From: Diabrotica undecimpunctata
Taxonomy: Eukaryota > Arthropoda > Insecta > Coleoptera > Chrysomelidae
Direction of reading: 5' to 3'
DNA length: 64,000 nucleotides
NCBI RefSeq assembly: GCF_040954645.1
Contig: NC_092810.1
Span: forward strand, 13,874,377-13,938,376
Numbering within the stretch: the first letter of the stretch is position 1; each line of letters begins with the position of its first letter. Of the stretch, positions 1-9,409 are shown in pieces. The notes below the pieces were generated by a model, which did no database searches, was not told the origin of the DNA, and saw only the letters and a list, made by a program, of their open reading frames with translations. Made by a program: the position numbers and the translations under genes.

Positions 1-181
1 GGTTCACTACACCGGCGAGTCAGGGAGCCTAGAGCGCTAGCTACAAGACTATCTAATTCCGCTATTCACACGCCTTAAATAGCCGTTCTGAATCCCACTA
101 CGCCGTCACGTTGTAGAAGTGGATGCGCAAATATTGACACTCCCACGGTTCGAACTGTTAAATGATCAGAGCATCGTTACA
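1..181 (-). mobile_element. Partial LTR, cut by window edge
   Basis: This segment is the reverse complement of the first ~182 bases of the solo LTR at 25961-26685, with only a few mismatches. Its outer end (TGTAACGAT on the minus strand) lies at position 181, so the LTR reads leftward and the remaining ~540 bp lie outside the window. It abuts the broken piggyBac coding region at 182 without a visible polypurine tract, which suggests a 5' LTR or solo LTR inserted into that piggyBac. The near identity of the two copies indicates a family that moved fairly recently. Confidence 0.85.
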
Positions 182-852
182 GCCTTTCTAAGACTTTCCT
201 TGAACTCAAAATTCTCAAAACTTGGGAGCTTGATCATTTTTTGACCATATAAGTTCTAATAAATATGTATTATTTATTATTTCTTCATCCAAACTCATGT
301 GCCGTTGAACATTTATAGTTGATCCCGATAAATTATTGTTTATTGTTCCTTCTTTTTCGCTACTCGATGAGGATAAGGATCTGTATGTAAATGTAAACAT
401 ATTTTTTCTAGCTTTTTTAGGATTGCTATGGAAGAATAAAGGGTCATCATCAGAATCATTAAAAGTGCCTTCAACTTCTATATCCAAGTCTTTTGCTTCT
501 TATATATGTCTTCTGCTGGTTTATTTCCCAAATAATTACCGTTACTTGATCTTGAAGAAGAAGAACCGTCCGGCACCAGAGTATCCTCGGCATCGAAATC
601 TCCTTCACAGTCCGAGTAATAGAACCAACTATTTCAAGAATATTCCAGTAAACGTTGCAGTTCTGCTTCGCTGAATGAATGAATCATCATATCTGATTAT
701 CGCGCGCATTCCTTGTTGACGCGATATGCATTGTTACCAGAGTTACTCAAGACATCAAGCGAAATGCGTATCGCTTAATTTCGCCTGACTGTCGTTCCAA
801 AATAAACTTTAAACTTGTATGGTAGCTATGGCTACCAATACCACTTAGAGGG
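182..852 (-). pseudogene. piggyBac-like transposase, N-terminal relic with 5' TIR
   Basis: Reading the minus strand from ~680 gives SEAELQRLLE followed by an acidic, serine-rich stretch and NDSDDDPLF (open frame 487-215). Such acidic N-termini are typical of piggyBac/PGBD transposases. There is an in-frame stop after LLEYS and a frameshift near 490. The element end is visible: TTAA at 853-856 is followed inward by CCCTCTAAGTGGTATTGG, a piggyBac-style terminal repeat, with a palindrome GGTAGC-TATG-GCTACC at 821-836 just inside. The catalytic domain is absent because the LTR at 1-181 interrupts it. Assignment rests on the TTAA-CCC terminus plus N-terminal character, not on the DDD core. Confidence 0.65.
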
Positions 853-1047
853 TTAATTTATTTGAAATGTATTTTGATCCTGTGTAGATGTTTTGGGCGA
901 ACAACAACACTTTTACACATACGTTTTGTCACTAATGTGAAATAGTGGCTTAGTATTAATTTAAGTTTATTGTGGTACTGTACCTGACTATAAAATTGGT
1001 TGTAGGTTTTTCATTGTCTCCTGTTTAATACTTGCGTTAAAAAAATT

Positions 1048-1245
1048 ATGACACTAGAAGAAATAGCACAAGCTGTTGCTTTACAGGATGATGGGCGGAG
1101 CATTCATTACACCGCAAATGCTTTAGTAATTTCTTGAAATACAGTGTTTGATGCCATACAAAGATTTCAGGAAACAGGACAATCAAGCTTAAATCGGAGG
1201 TCATAACATTTCCCAAAAAAACCAGAATCAATAATTTGTGAATAC
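1048..1245 (+). pseudogene. Tc1-like transposase, N-terminal HTH relic
   Basis: Starting at ATG 1048 the frame reads MTLEEIAQAVALQDDGRS, then after a stop NTVFDAIQRFQETGQSS. This is the paired-like helix-turn-helix DNA-binding start of insect Tc1-type transposases, whose usual form has SRNTV-SRAIQRFRETG. Two in-frame stops (after ALVIS and at ~1207) and the loss of the DDE domain make it dead. An LINE A fragment begins immediately downstream at 1258, so the rest was probably replaced by that insertion or deleted. Confidence 0.7.
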
Positions 1246-1257
1246 TATGGGACCGTA

Positions 1258-2262
1258 AGCCTAATGAGCCATCTGCTGAAGTTATTTTTAAAAGTCATCC
1301 ACAGAATAATCTACCGGAAATGCAAGGAACAAATTGCGCCCAATCAGTTTAGATTTGTGAACGCCGTTGGTACGAGGGAAGCTTTGTTTAGCGTGCAGGT
1401 ATTGTTTCTGAAATGTAGAGATGTCAGCTCTAATGTTTTTGCATGCCTGATTGACTACAAGAAGGCTTTCGATAGAGTCAGGCATGAACAAATGATGCAG
1501 AATATACAGATCAGGTCAAAATCTTAAGGGGAGTGAGACAGGGGTGCATAACTTTACTACTGATATTCAATCTGTACTCGAAGCACATTTTTGAAGAGAC
1601 TCTAAAATATATTGATAAAGGCATCTCAATAACCTGCGGTATGTAGATGATACAGTGGTGTTTTCAAATACCATAGAAGGGCTACAAAATTTAATGAACA
1701 AAATAACGGAAACAAGTAGAACATATGGACTGGATATAAATACCAACAAAATCAAGCTAATGATCATCAGCATGGAAAACATAGCTGGAGAAAATCTGTA
1801 TATGTACCAAATGAGAATTGAACGTGTCTCACAGTACAACTACTTGGGAACTATAATCAATGAGTCATTGGACCATACTCAAGAGATTAAATATCTCATG
1901 GAAAAGGAAAAAAGTGCATTTTTGACTATGAGCTCTGTGTTCAAGAGCCGTGACCTTACCCTAAAAACAAAAATAAGGCTTATTAAATGATACGTGTACT
2001 CAGTGCTTCTGTACGGAGTAGAAACGTGGACATTGAAGGCGGAAACTCTATCAAAACTTCAGGATTTTGAGCTATGGTTATACAGAAGTATCATGAAGAT
2101 ACCACGGACAGTATAGGAAAAATGGCCTCAGGACGGAGAAGAATATCCTGGCTTGCTAACCTGGGAGCATGGTATAGAAAAACCTCAATACAGCAACCAA
2201 CAAAGTTATCATAGCTAGAATGATCGCCAACGTTCGGAACGGACATGCTCCTTAAGAAGATA
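1258..2262 (+). pseudogene. LINE A (RTE/BovB-like) reverse transcriptase, 5'-truncated
   Basis: Recognisable RT blocks in order are SHLLKLFLKVIHRI, NQFRFVNAVGTREALF, CLIDYKKAFDRVRHE, GVRQGC, RYVDDTVVFSNT and YNYLGTIIN, then the post-RT segment LLYGVETWTLK, RRRISWLANLGAW and the end KVIIARMIANVRNG. These match the RTE-clade copies at 14100-16395 and 54740-57500. Both active-site aspartate boxes (AFDRV and YVDD) remain, but there are frameshifts around 1500-1640, a stop at ~1988, and a deletion in the C-terminal region near 2110. The endonuclease domain is missing, as is usual for 5'-truncated LINE copies. It ends in an A/G-rich tail at ~2260. Confidence 0.85.
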
Positions 2263-2948
2263 CATAGTTCAAACAAAGAACAAAGGAGCTTAAATAATAT
2301 TCCTTCATAGCAATATACCCATAAACGTTTTAGCAACGTTAAGTACTACCGCCTTCATTACGTTCCAGGCACTGTTATTATCGTTTTTTGAAACTTATGG
2401 GAAGGCTGCTGCAATTGTTTTATTTATTTATTGTTGAAATTACTTTGACTTTGTTGAATTTGCTCAAACTTTAACAAATCTAGTCTCTGAATTTTGAAGA
2501 AGTAGGTGAATAGTCATGAACGAATGTACATAAATTTATATTTTAAATAAAGAATATGAAAGTAATTTTCAAAACTATTACCACACATATTTTAACCTCG
2601 CTTCCTAGTTTAAAGATATCACAAAACACCTCTTACGTATTGGATAAGCATTTTGAAAACGTGACATGATGCGTCGGCTTGAAGTTCATCGTAGTACGAA
2701 TACAGGAGCCACAACGGAAGCCGAATAAGTTAATTTCCTGAATATGTTCTATTTTAGGAGAATCCCCACGATTTTCACTCTCGAAACACGTTGGTGTTAT
2801 AAGCTACAATTTCCATTTCGTAATCCTGCTTGAATTCACCAATCAAAGGAGTATCGCTATTGGGAAATATATTATGTAACTTATAGAATGTTCACCTTTC
2901 AAAAAGATAATTTATTAGAAATTAAAATAAAATATAGTTGAATTGAAA
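2263..2948. other. Unassigned AT-rich spacer
   Basis: About 690 bp between two LINE fragments. I see no coding pattern, terminal repeat or structured motif; it may hold decayed repeat DNA. Confidence 0.4.
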
Positions 2949-3700
2949 ATGTTTGAGAGAGCACTGAATGGGGAAGATCTACCGGCAGAATGGACCCAAG
3001 CATATATGACATCAATATACAAGAAAGAAAATAAAAAAAACTGCGAAAACTATCGGGGAATCAGCATTATATCATCTATAATCAGACTGTATGGAAAGAC
3101 CATAAAGGAAAAATAAGAAATATATATACAAGATAAAATCAGAGAAGACCAGGCAGGTTTCACAGCGGGGAAAGCATGCTTAGATCACATTTACACGGTC
3201 GAACAACTAATAGAAAAAAGAATGGTAAAAAATAGATCCGTCCATCTGTCTTATGTTGATCTTAAAAAGACATATGACTCAATATCTAGAACCAAGCTAT
3301 GGGAAGCAATGGAAGACATCGAAGTTCCACGAAGATTAATAAACGCGGTAAAAGCACTCTACAAGAATAACAAAGTAGCTATCAAAACGGGCAATAGAAT
3401 ATGCAATCCATTTAAGATGACAAAGGGACTACTACAGGGTTGCTCCACGTCCCCCACCCTGTTCAAAATATTCCTGGAAAAAACCCTGAAACCATGGAAA
3501 AGAAAGTGCGAAGGAATGGGTATATTAGTAAGGAACGAATATCTATATACGCTAAGTTTTGCCGACGACCAAATAGTGATCGCACAAAACGAGAATGACC
3601 TCAGTTTTATGATGAAAAAACTGTAGCAGGAATATACAAAGAATGGGAATAAACCTAAAGAAAACTGAATACCTAACAACGGAGAATACAGAAATAAAAT
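2949..3700 (+). pseudogene. LINE E reverse transcriptase fragment
   Basis: The frame reads FERALNGEDLPAEWTQAY, NCENYRGISII, EDQAGFTAGKACLDHIYT, then an open stretch 3222-3626 containing VDLKKTYDSISRTKLWEAM, the GLLQGCSTSPTLFKIF box and LSFADDQIVIAQ. These are RT motifs 0 to 5 of an APE-type non-LTR retrotransposon. The A box is KKTYDS and the C box FADD, both with catalytic Asp. It carries a stop at ~3114 and a frameshift after 3626, and no endonuclease or C-terminus. The clade is not certain: it is clearly different from LINE A, and I could not place it by eye. Confidence 0.85.
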
Positions 3701-3989
3701 AAAATATATGTTTAATAAATATTTAAAATAATTTCCTAAAACTTTATTTACTTATAAGCCATTTAAATAGTTCTAAAGCTTTAATTTTCTGCTGGTAGCA
3801 TATTTGCACCACGCGTCCACTCACGCAATAATTATAGGCGCGTCCCCTCGAGGGTTAAAATTTCTACCAGTTTGACCGATGTAAGTTTTTGGGCAGTCGC
3901 CACATTTAAGTTGTATACACCACTATGTAAGTGCTTTTTATTTTGGCTCGTGTTGTTTTTAATATATTAACATACACAACAGTGTAGGC
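3701..3989. other. Unassigned spacer
   Basis: AT-rich DNA with no recognised coding segment. GGGTTAA at ~3852 resembles a piggyBac-style end but I could not pair it with the downstream piggyBac relic. Confidence 0.35.
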
Positions 3990-4582
3990 TTATGCAAAAA
4001 ATTATTAGAGAAACGAAAACATTGTACAGGAACCTTACGTTCTAATAGAGAAGACAATATAAAAATTTTAACTGGCGCGAACCTAAGAAAAGGACAGTAT
4101 ATATGGAAAAGACAAGACCGTGTCTATGTATTAAAATGGAAGGATAAGAATGATGTCTGTAGTATATCCACTCTTTACTATCCGACAATGATAGAAACAA
4201 CCAACAGATTTAACCAACTCAAAGTAAAACCAAAAGATATAACTGAATATAATCACAATATGTCTGGTGTTGATAGAACTGATCAACTAATTTCATATTA
4301 CTTATGTCCACGAAGGACCATTCGCTGGTATAAAAAAGTGTTGTTTCATTTGTTGGACGTAAGAATTGCCAATGCCTACTTTATTTATTAAAAGAGAAAA
4401 GAAGACCACCAAAAACAATGTATGAGTAGCTTAGATTTTAGAAGGATTAGCTGAACCCAAAGGATATAGACATTGTCTTGTCCAATAAGACCATTTATAT
4501 GACTCTGATCGGACAAGACGGCTGTGACCGTCATGTATTTTTTGTCTTAAATAGGTATTTTGTACCATTGTGACCCAATGGG
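3990..4582 (+). pseudogene. piggyBac-like transposase, C-terminal half relic
   Basis: From 4023 the frame gives CTGTLRSNREDN, then GQYIWKRQDRVYVLKWKD, YNHNMSGVDRTDQLISYY and RRTIRWYKKVLFHLLDVRI-NAY. CGTLR-NR, MSGVDR-DQ and KWYKK-FFHLLD are signature blocks of the DDE_Tnp_1_7 domain of piggyBac transposases. The frame stops at 4391, where the Cys-rich tail should follow. The 3' end seems preserved: GACCCAATGGG then TTAA at 4583-4586, with a palindrome GACGGCTGTGACCGTC just inside. The N-terminal half is lost. It does not join the N-terminal relic at 182-852, which lies on the other strand. Confidence 0.85.
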
Positions 4583-4586
4583 TTAA

Positions 4587-5682
4587 TTTTTAACCAATGT
4601 TAAAAAAGTGCTGATAAATTTTCAAGTGTGTTTTGAGCAATGTGCAAAATTTTTACGGTGTCCGTCAAAGGGTTTTATATTTACAGTTTAAACAGAATTA
4701 GTACAAATTGCTAGGGAATAAAACTCTTGAAAGTTATAAACATATTCGTGTACACGAATACGTTGATATATCTGAAATTTAAATAAAAATGCGAATGGTA
4801 AAAACAGACATATTCGGACCTACGTATTTCGGTAACAATTTACCGCGTAGTTTTGATCAATAATAAAATGATAGGAATAACTACTACACAGTATTGCATA
4901 AAACGCATCAGCGTAATAACGAACAATGGGCCGCCTTTTTCAATTATTTTTATGTAAATTACGGTATTACCAGGATCGTTACCATTTTATCTCGTATTTG
5001 GGTTAATGTTGTTTTTCGCTTAAAGTAAATAAGAGTAACCGTAAAATTTTCGTTTACTTTTCAGTTCTGTTTACAATTGCGCTATTTTTTAAGAATTTTA
5101 GTTTTATGTGTGTTTTATGAGGAAATAGTATAAAAATAAATTTGTTTGCAATTAAAAATAATTTTTAATTACAAACTTTTAATAGCTACCCTTTTCCTCC
5201 ATAAATAAAATAAACATTATACCCTATTTTTAAAGGAAAATAAAATTATGGAAACTCTACGGTCATTAATGATATCTAAACATGAAATGAGAGAAACTAA
5301 AATCGGTAAAAGAATTAATATTAATAGGGAAATTAACCAATATTCTTCTTTTGATGTCATATACTATGCAGAAGGTAGGTGTTCAACCTAGCTGATTATT
5401 ATAATATGTATCAGGTATGCCGCAACTGGAGAGGCCTTTTTTACGAGTGGACGCAGACAGGTTGAAGAAAAAGCAGAAGAGGATTATCTCTTCATAAGGT
5501 ACGATTCTACCAAAATAGTGTGCAGCACATTTGTTCATAAACATTTTCTGCGAAACTCCAGCATTGTATGTGCTCATTTATTTCGAATTTAAATTCGGTC
5601 TCTACCGTCAAAGCTGTGCATAACTTTTGTAAATGTACAGTGTATCACATAGAAGTTGTACTAACTAACCTCAGTTCTCAAT
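4587..5682. other. Unassigned AT-rich stretch
   Basis: About 1.1 kb without a recognisable gene. A second CCCTTTGACGGACACC-type sequence (reverse strand, ~4655-4675) resembles a piggyBac terminal repeat but lacks an adjacent TTAA. A short open stretch at 5249-5370 (METLRSLMISKHE) ends at a GTAGGT donor-like site; no homology is recognised. Confidence 0.35.
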
Positions 5683-5875
5683 ATGGACGGTTTGGAAAAC
5701 GTAGTGTTTAGTGCTGCAGCTTGTGTTTTAATATGTAGTCTGCTTAAAAAAAAAACAAAGAAGAAAACCGCGATGTTGGGTGAGGCCTTTCCTACACCGA
5801 CGGAATGAAGAAATTAACAGATTTGTAGAAGAAATAAAAATAGATTCCTTGAGTGGATTTACTGATAATGATTAA
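5683..5875 (+). pseudogene. PIF/Harbinger transposase, N-terminal relic
   Basis: ATG at 5683 begins MDGLENVVFSAAACVLICSL, and after a one-base slip in the adenine run at ~5749 the reading continues CWVRPFLHRRNEEINRF, ending at a stop at 5873. The W-V-R-P-F-L block after a Lys/Arg-rich stretch is the characteristic start of insect Harbinger (HARBI1-like) transposases. The DDE domain is missing here. A further piece of the same protein lies at 6296-6589, separated by DNA that includes a hammerhead-like fold, so this transposase looks split by an insertion. Confidence 0.75.
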
Positions 5876-6165
5876 ATTATCAGTAATAAGGGATAGTTTG
5901 AACTATGAATCACCAATCACTATATAATAACTCTTGTACCGGAATGTAAGTAGTATTTTGATTATTTCTAATATATTACAATTCAACAGATTTTTTCTCT
6001 TACCAATTTCTGGGTTGTTACTCTGTCTGCTGCAATTTATGCATATTGATTAACACAGACATGTAATATTGGCATAATTACTAAAACCTTTTTTTGATCT
6101 ATAACTTTTTTGATCTATATCCTTATAAGACAGCATCCTAATATGGGCTTTTTATAATTTCAGCA
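5876..6165. other. Sequence between the two Harbinger pieces, 5' of the ribozyme-like fold
   Basis: AT-rich DNA with no coding pattern. It probably belongs to the insert that carries the hammerhead-like fold at 6166-6249; its boundaries and target duplication are not evident. Confidence 0.3.
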
Positions 6166-6249
6166 TTTAATTTACTTTGTACCACTGACCTGATGATGCT
6201 TTGCAAATTTTAGAAAGCGAAACCGGTCGTCTTGGGTAGTAAAATTAAA
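6166..6249 (+). ncRNA. Hammerhead-ribozyme-like fold
   Basis: The core CTGATGA (6190-6196) is followed by stem II GCTTT/AAAGC (6198-6202 with 6214-6218), GAAA (6219-6222), and a loopless palindromic stem III ACCGGT (6222-6227), then C17 at 6228 as the predicted cleavage base. Stem I pairs GAC 6187-6189 with GTC 6229-6231, ACC 6181-6183 with GGT 6235-6237, and, after an internal loop, 6166-6176 with 6238-6249. One extra U (6197) sits between A9 and stem II. Short palindromic stem III hammerheads are known in Penelope-like elements and retrozymes; assigning this locus to one of them is inference, and no reverse transcriptase is present nearby. Self-cleavage is untested. Confidence 0.65.
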
Positions 6250-6295
6250 CTGACTGTGAGTAAGTCTAATTTATTTATTTTTAACCTCTTTTAAA

Positions 6296-6589
6296 ATGGA
6301 CTCACACAAGCAACACAATCAATATTTATTTAAAGTTTCAAAAGAACCTATTGCTCGGATTGTACCTGAGACCTGTAAGGGGCTGATAAGTGTGTTGAAG
6401 AAAAACATTAAGGTAAGAAAATTAAACCATATTTATTTACTTTGTTGCATTAAAGATCACACCAAGTTAATATTTCACTGGTATGCTGATCGTTGTCTTG
6501 ATCAGTATCGCGAACCTGAAAACTTGAAATCAGTACTGGATCATGCGAATTCGACTACTCTGAATAAGGTGAAGCCATTGGAGTGGTAG
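6296..6589 (+). pseudogene. PIF/Harbinger transposase, internal relic
   Basis: The open frame begins MDSHKQHNQYLFKVSKEP, then IARIVPETCKGLISVLK. In Harbinger transposases the corresponding segment (GDSY-S--YLFKVSK-TIS-IVPE-C) lies roughly 60-80 residues after the WVRPFL block, so this is the continuation of 5683-5875. After ~6420 the similarity fades. The catalytic DDE residues, which lie further downstream in the family, are absent. The frame ends at a stop at 6587. Confidence 0.55.
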
Positions 6590-6882
6590 CATATTTTCCA
6601 GTACCAATTGTTGCAGTTTAGCAACTGTGTATAACCACTTATAAAATATTAACAGACTTTGTAGTAGTTTTGATTATCCCCGTTATATCTAGATTACAGC
6701 TTACAGGCCGTACAAAAATACATCTGTGTTAAAAACTAATTTACAAGACCAGCCATCTGGGTAATAACACCATAGGGGATGCATTCCATGCACAACGATA
6801 GTCGAATTTTATCTTCGAACTAATACAGATGTGTGTGTGTGTGGGTTAAAGGTACCTGACACTTGGCATCGGTCTGACAGAG
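6590..6882. other. Unassigned spacer with short GT run
   Basis: No gene seen. A short (GT)n tract lies at ~6831-6842. Confidence 0.4.
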
Positions 6883-7012
6883 AAAGTCGTTTTATGCAGA
6901 AAAGTGGCATTATGAATTTTGTGGTTCCTGTTGTTCGTCGGTGCGACAAAGTCGTTTTATGCAGAAAAGTTGCATTATGAATTTTGTGGTTTCTGTTGTT
7001 CGTCGGTGTGAA
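6883..7012 (+). repeat. Two-copy 65-bp tandem duplication
   Basis: The unit beginning AAAGTCGTTTTATGCAG occurs at 6883 and again at 6948, a period of 65 bp. The copies differ at only a few positions, so the duplication is fairly recent. It overlaps small open frames on both strands that I regard as chance. Confidence 0.85.
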
Positions 7013-7400
7013 GACATCTTTTGCGATAGCCGGGGTGCTATCTTTTTATGGGGTAAAGTAGACCTTATAATATTTGTTGCCAAAATTACATTGCTGCATA
7101 TATCGAGTACATTTCGGAAATGTTTGCGCACAATTTGTTATTGTTTGCCTGAGTGGGTCGACCAGAATAAACATTTGTGCCGTACGCTGTGCATACAGTG
7201 CCGCACAGTTTAGCAGACTGGTGTAATCGTACCTTACAGACTTCAATCTGTATTATTTTTATTTTCACTTTTGTGCCGCAGTCCCTTGTGCTATTAACAC
7301 GTACATCTGGTTTCTAAAAAACTGATACGACTCTACGCGTATTTTGTAGAAAATTGAGCAGCGTATTTTGAAGGATAGATACTTATTATTTACATACTGT
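7013..7400. other. Unassigned spacer
   Basis: Several overlapping short frames occur on both strands but none resembles a known protein; no repeat boundary is seen. Confidence 0.35.
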
Positions 7401-7560
7401 CATTGTATCTATCTATATCTATATGTCTATATCTATGTATATAGCCCTTGCTGTCCAATTTTGGACATAGGCCTCCTCTTCCTTCTTCCACGTCTCTCTA
7501 GTGTAGGCAGTTTGTATCCACTTCGGGCCACTGTCACTGTCACTGCCAAATATTAAAATT
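7401..7560 (-). pseudogene. LINE F 3' end with GATA-type tail
   Basis: Minus-strand translation of 7560-7445 gives TWKKEEEAYVQNWTARA, the usual C-terminal end of an APE-type LINE (-EEAYVQ-WT-). It is followed by a simple repeat of TATC/TATA units at 7403-7442 that serves as the 3' tail. The same tail type ends the LINE F copy at 19401-20090. Only ~40 codons survive. Confidence 0.6.
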
Positions 7561-8130
7561 TGTCAGATAACTTATTCTGGCTCACACTCTCTCTAAGGGG
7601 AAAATTCACTCATCCCAGATACCTACGGTATCAAAAGGATGGAGCTCTGATGGGACTCTTTCCGTGTTATCAAGCCCTAGTTGACTTGGTAGGTTGGAGT
7701 ATCTCCCAAAGATTTTTGTACACATCTGGACGTCGCGAGGAGTACCGCTTTCTGCATGACCTTATATGTTCATTTAGATCAAGCTGTTATATGTTCTCTA
7801 AGAGGTTTTTGGGAATAACACCAGTAGTAGATAGAATAATAGATACTGTCTGGGTACTTTCCATTCTCCATTGTCTCTGATTTGTATTTCTAGATCTCTG
7901 TACTTGGCGATCTTTTCGTTGTATTTAACAAGTAATTTATTGGTGTTGGATATCGCCACATCAATAAATGTTGTTTGCCTAGTAAGTTTATTAACTTGTA
8001 TGAGATCTCGTCTATTATGCGCCACTATTTGGTCTGTATGCACAGTGCGGTCCCAGTATAGCTTGTTAGTTGTCATTTTCAAGCATTCTGTCAGGGACGT
8101 ATTGATAATAAGGAAGATGGTCATTTTCGA
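7561..8130 (-). pseudogene. LINE C-terminal relic, possibly restriction-like endonuclease type
   Basis: The open frame 8124-7798 reads NKLYWDRTVHTDQIVAHNR, then TFIDVAISNTNKLLVKYNEK and IAKYRDLEIQI. Comparable segments (LYWDR-I-TD--I--NRPDI---D, IDIAIPN, EKI-KY-DL--EI) lie at the C-terminus of R2-like or other restriction-like-endonuclease LINEs that are common in invertebrate genomes. Here the PD motif reads RD, so a nuclease of that type would be inactive. Downstream to ~7561 the similarity is weak. The call is from pattern memory only. Confidence 0.5.
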
Positions 8131-8419
8131 AGCACCTTTTGAACTTTTAAAATTTTAATTTTCTGCAGACGCAAGAAAAACTGTGAAAGTATGTGTGGTT
8201 GCCGACAGTAGGCCTCAAATGCTCTACAGGTGCCCCAATTCTTCTGGAAAACATGTAGTGCCATCATGGAAATATTATAATTAATCGGAAAATTTGAAGA
8301 ATTTGAAGATAAATTATCCACAATGACGTCAATTCTAACTTCTGTTCTTTCGCAAACATTTACCTTCGATGGAGCTAGATCCTGAACCGCAGGCTAGACC
8401 TAATTATGCTCACTGGACT
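8131..8419. other. Unassigned spacer
   Basis: Just under 300 bp with no recognised feature. Confidence 0.3.
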
Positions 8420-8905
8420 GTATTTGGTATATTGAACAACCTTTTTGTCTAATATTCAAGTTTGTTTAAAAGGAAAGGTTTTTAACCAATTTGTTTTACC
8501 AGTCCTTACATATGGTGCAGAAACACTAACTCTGAACAAAGGAACAATAAATAAAATAAGAGTAACACAACATGCTAACGAAAGGTCAATATTAGGTATT
8601 ACCATCAGAGATAAAGTACCAAAGCTAGCAATAAGAGGAATAAAAATCACATATGCACTTAAAAAAATAGCCAGACGGATAATAGATGGACCAGAAATAT
8701 TCTTGAATGGCGACCAAGATCAAGAAGAGTACGATCACCAACTAGATGGACGGATGATGTAAAATGAATCACCACAAACTGGATGCAAGAAGCTGAATCG
8801 GTTAAAAATTTTACGGGAGGTCTACGTTTAGTAGTAGACAAATATAGGCTAGTTGATGAATTATGTTCAATATTTTCTCTCTCGGAAATTATCAGTGATA
8901 GGCCT
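8420..8905 (+). pseudogene. LINE F post-RT C-terminal fragment
   Basis: The frame reads KGKVFNQFVLPVLTYGAETL, NERSILGITIRDKV, and after a frameshift near 8700 the other frame gives WRPRSRRVRSPTRWTDDVK then a stop and TTNWMQEA. This order (VFN-CVLPVLTYGAET, R-MLGI-LRD, R-RGRP--RW-DDV, NWMQ-A) is the C-terminal region after the RT domain of LINE F. The RT catalytic part is absent. It is a 5'-truncated, mutated insertion. Confidence 0.75.
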
Positions 8906-9236
8906 AATGGGAATACCACTTAAAAAAACGCGCCTCCAGAGCACTGTCGGCTATAGCATGATTCAATTGGCTCTCCATCTGTATTTGATTAAGCAAATTT
9001 GCATCGTTAGTTGACTTCATTTTTAAAAGAAAAGAGTCCCATTGTTTACAAGTATCTGTTCGAGGGACATCAAATCTTAATTCAAATTTTGTATTAATTG
9101 TTATTATGATAAAATTATGATACAATAATAATACCAACAACGCTTTGTGCAGTTCTAAAAATTTATTACAGAAATATGTTTTATATTCCGTGATAAAATA
9201 AGTTATTTTAAGTAAAATTGTTTTGCTGTCTGGCAA
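8906..9236 (-). CDS. Unassigned ORF with repeat-protein character
   Basis: A 110-codon open frame on the minus strand whose C-terminal half reads FELRFDVPRTDTCKQWDSF and then a helical charged stretch ending AIADSALEARFF. The pattern P+-DTC--CD followed by a helix is reminiscent of a segment found in repeat-encoded insect proteins; here the second Cys is replaced by Trp. The N-terminal half looks like non-coding AT-rich sequence. It is probably a relic of an unidentified element rather than a gene. Confidence 0.3.
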
Positions 9237-9409
9237 CTTTATTATTTGTATTTCTTTGAAGATTTCTGTTTATTTATGATATTGGATATATAAATCGTGA
9301 TCAGATTCTAAAAATGTAGGATTTTAGAAAAATCTGTAATTTTCTCACGAGTATGTCAATGTTTATCTAAATATAAAGCACTGGAGAAAATATGTCGTTA
9401 TACATTTTT
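9237..9409. other. Unassigned AT-rich spacer
   Basis: No feature recognised. Confidence 0.3.
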
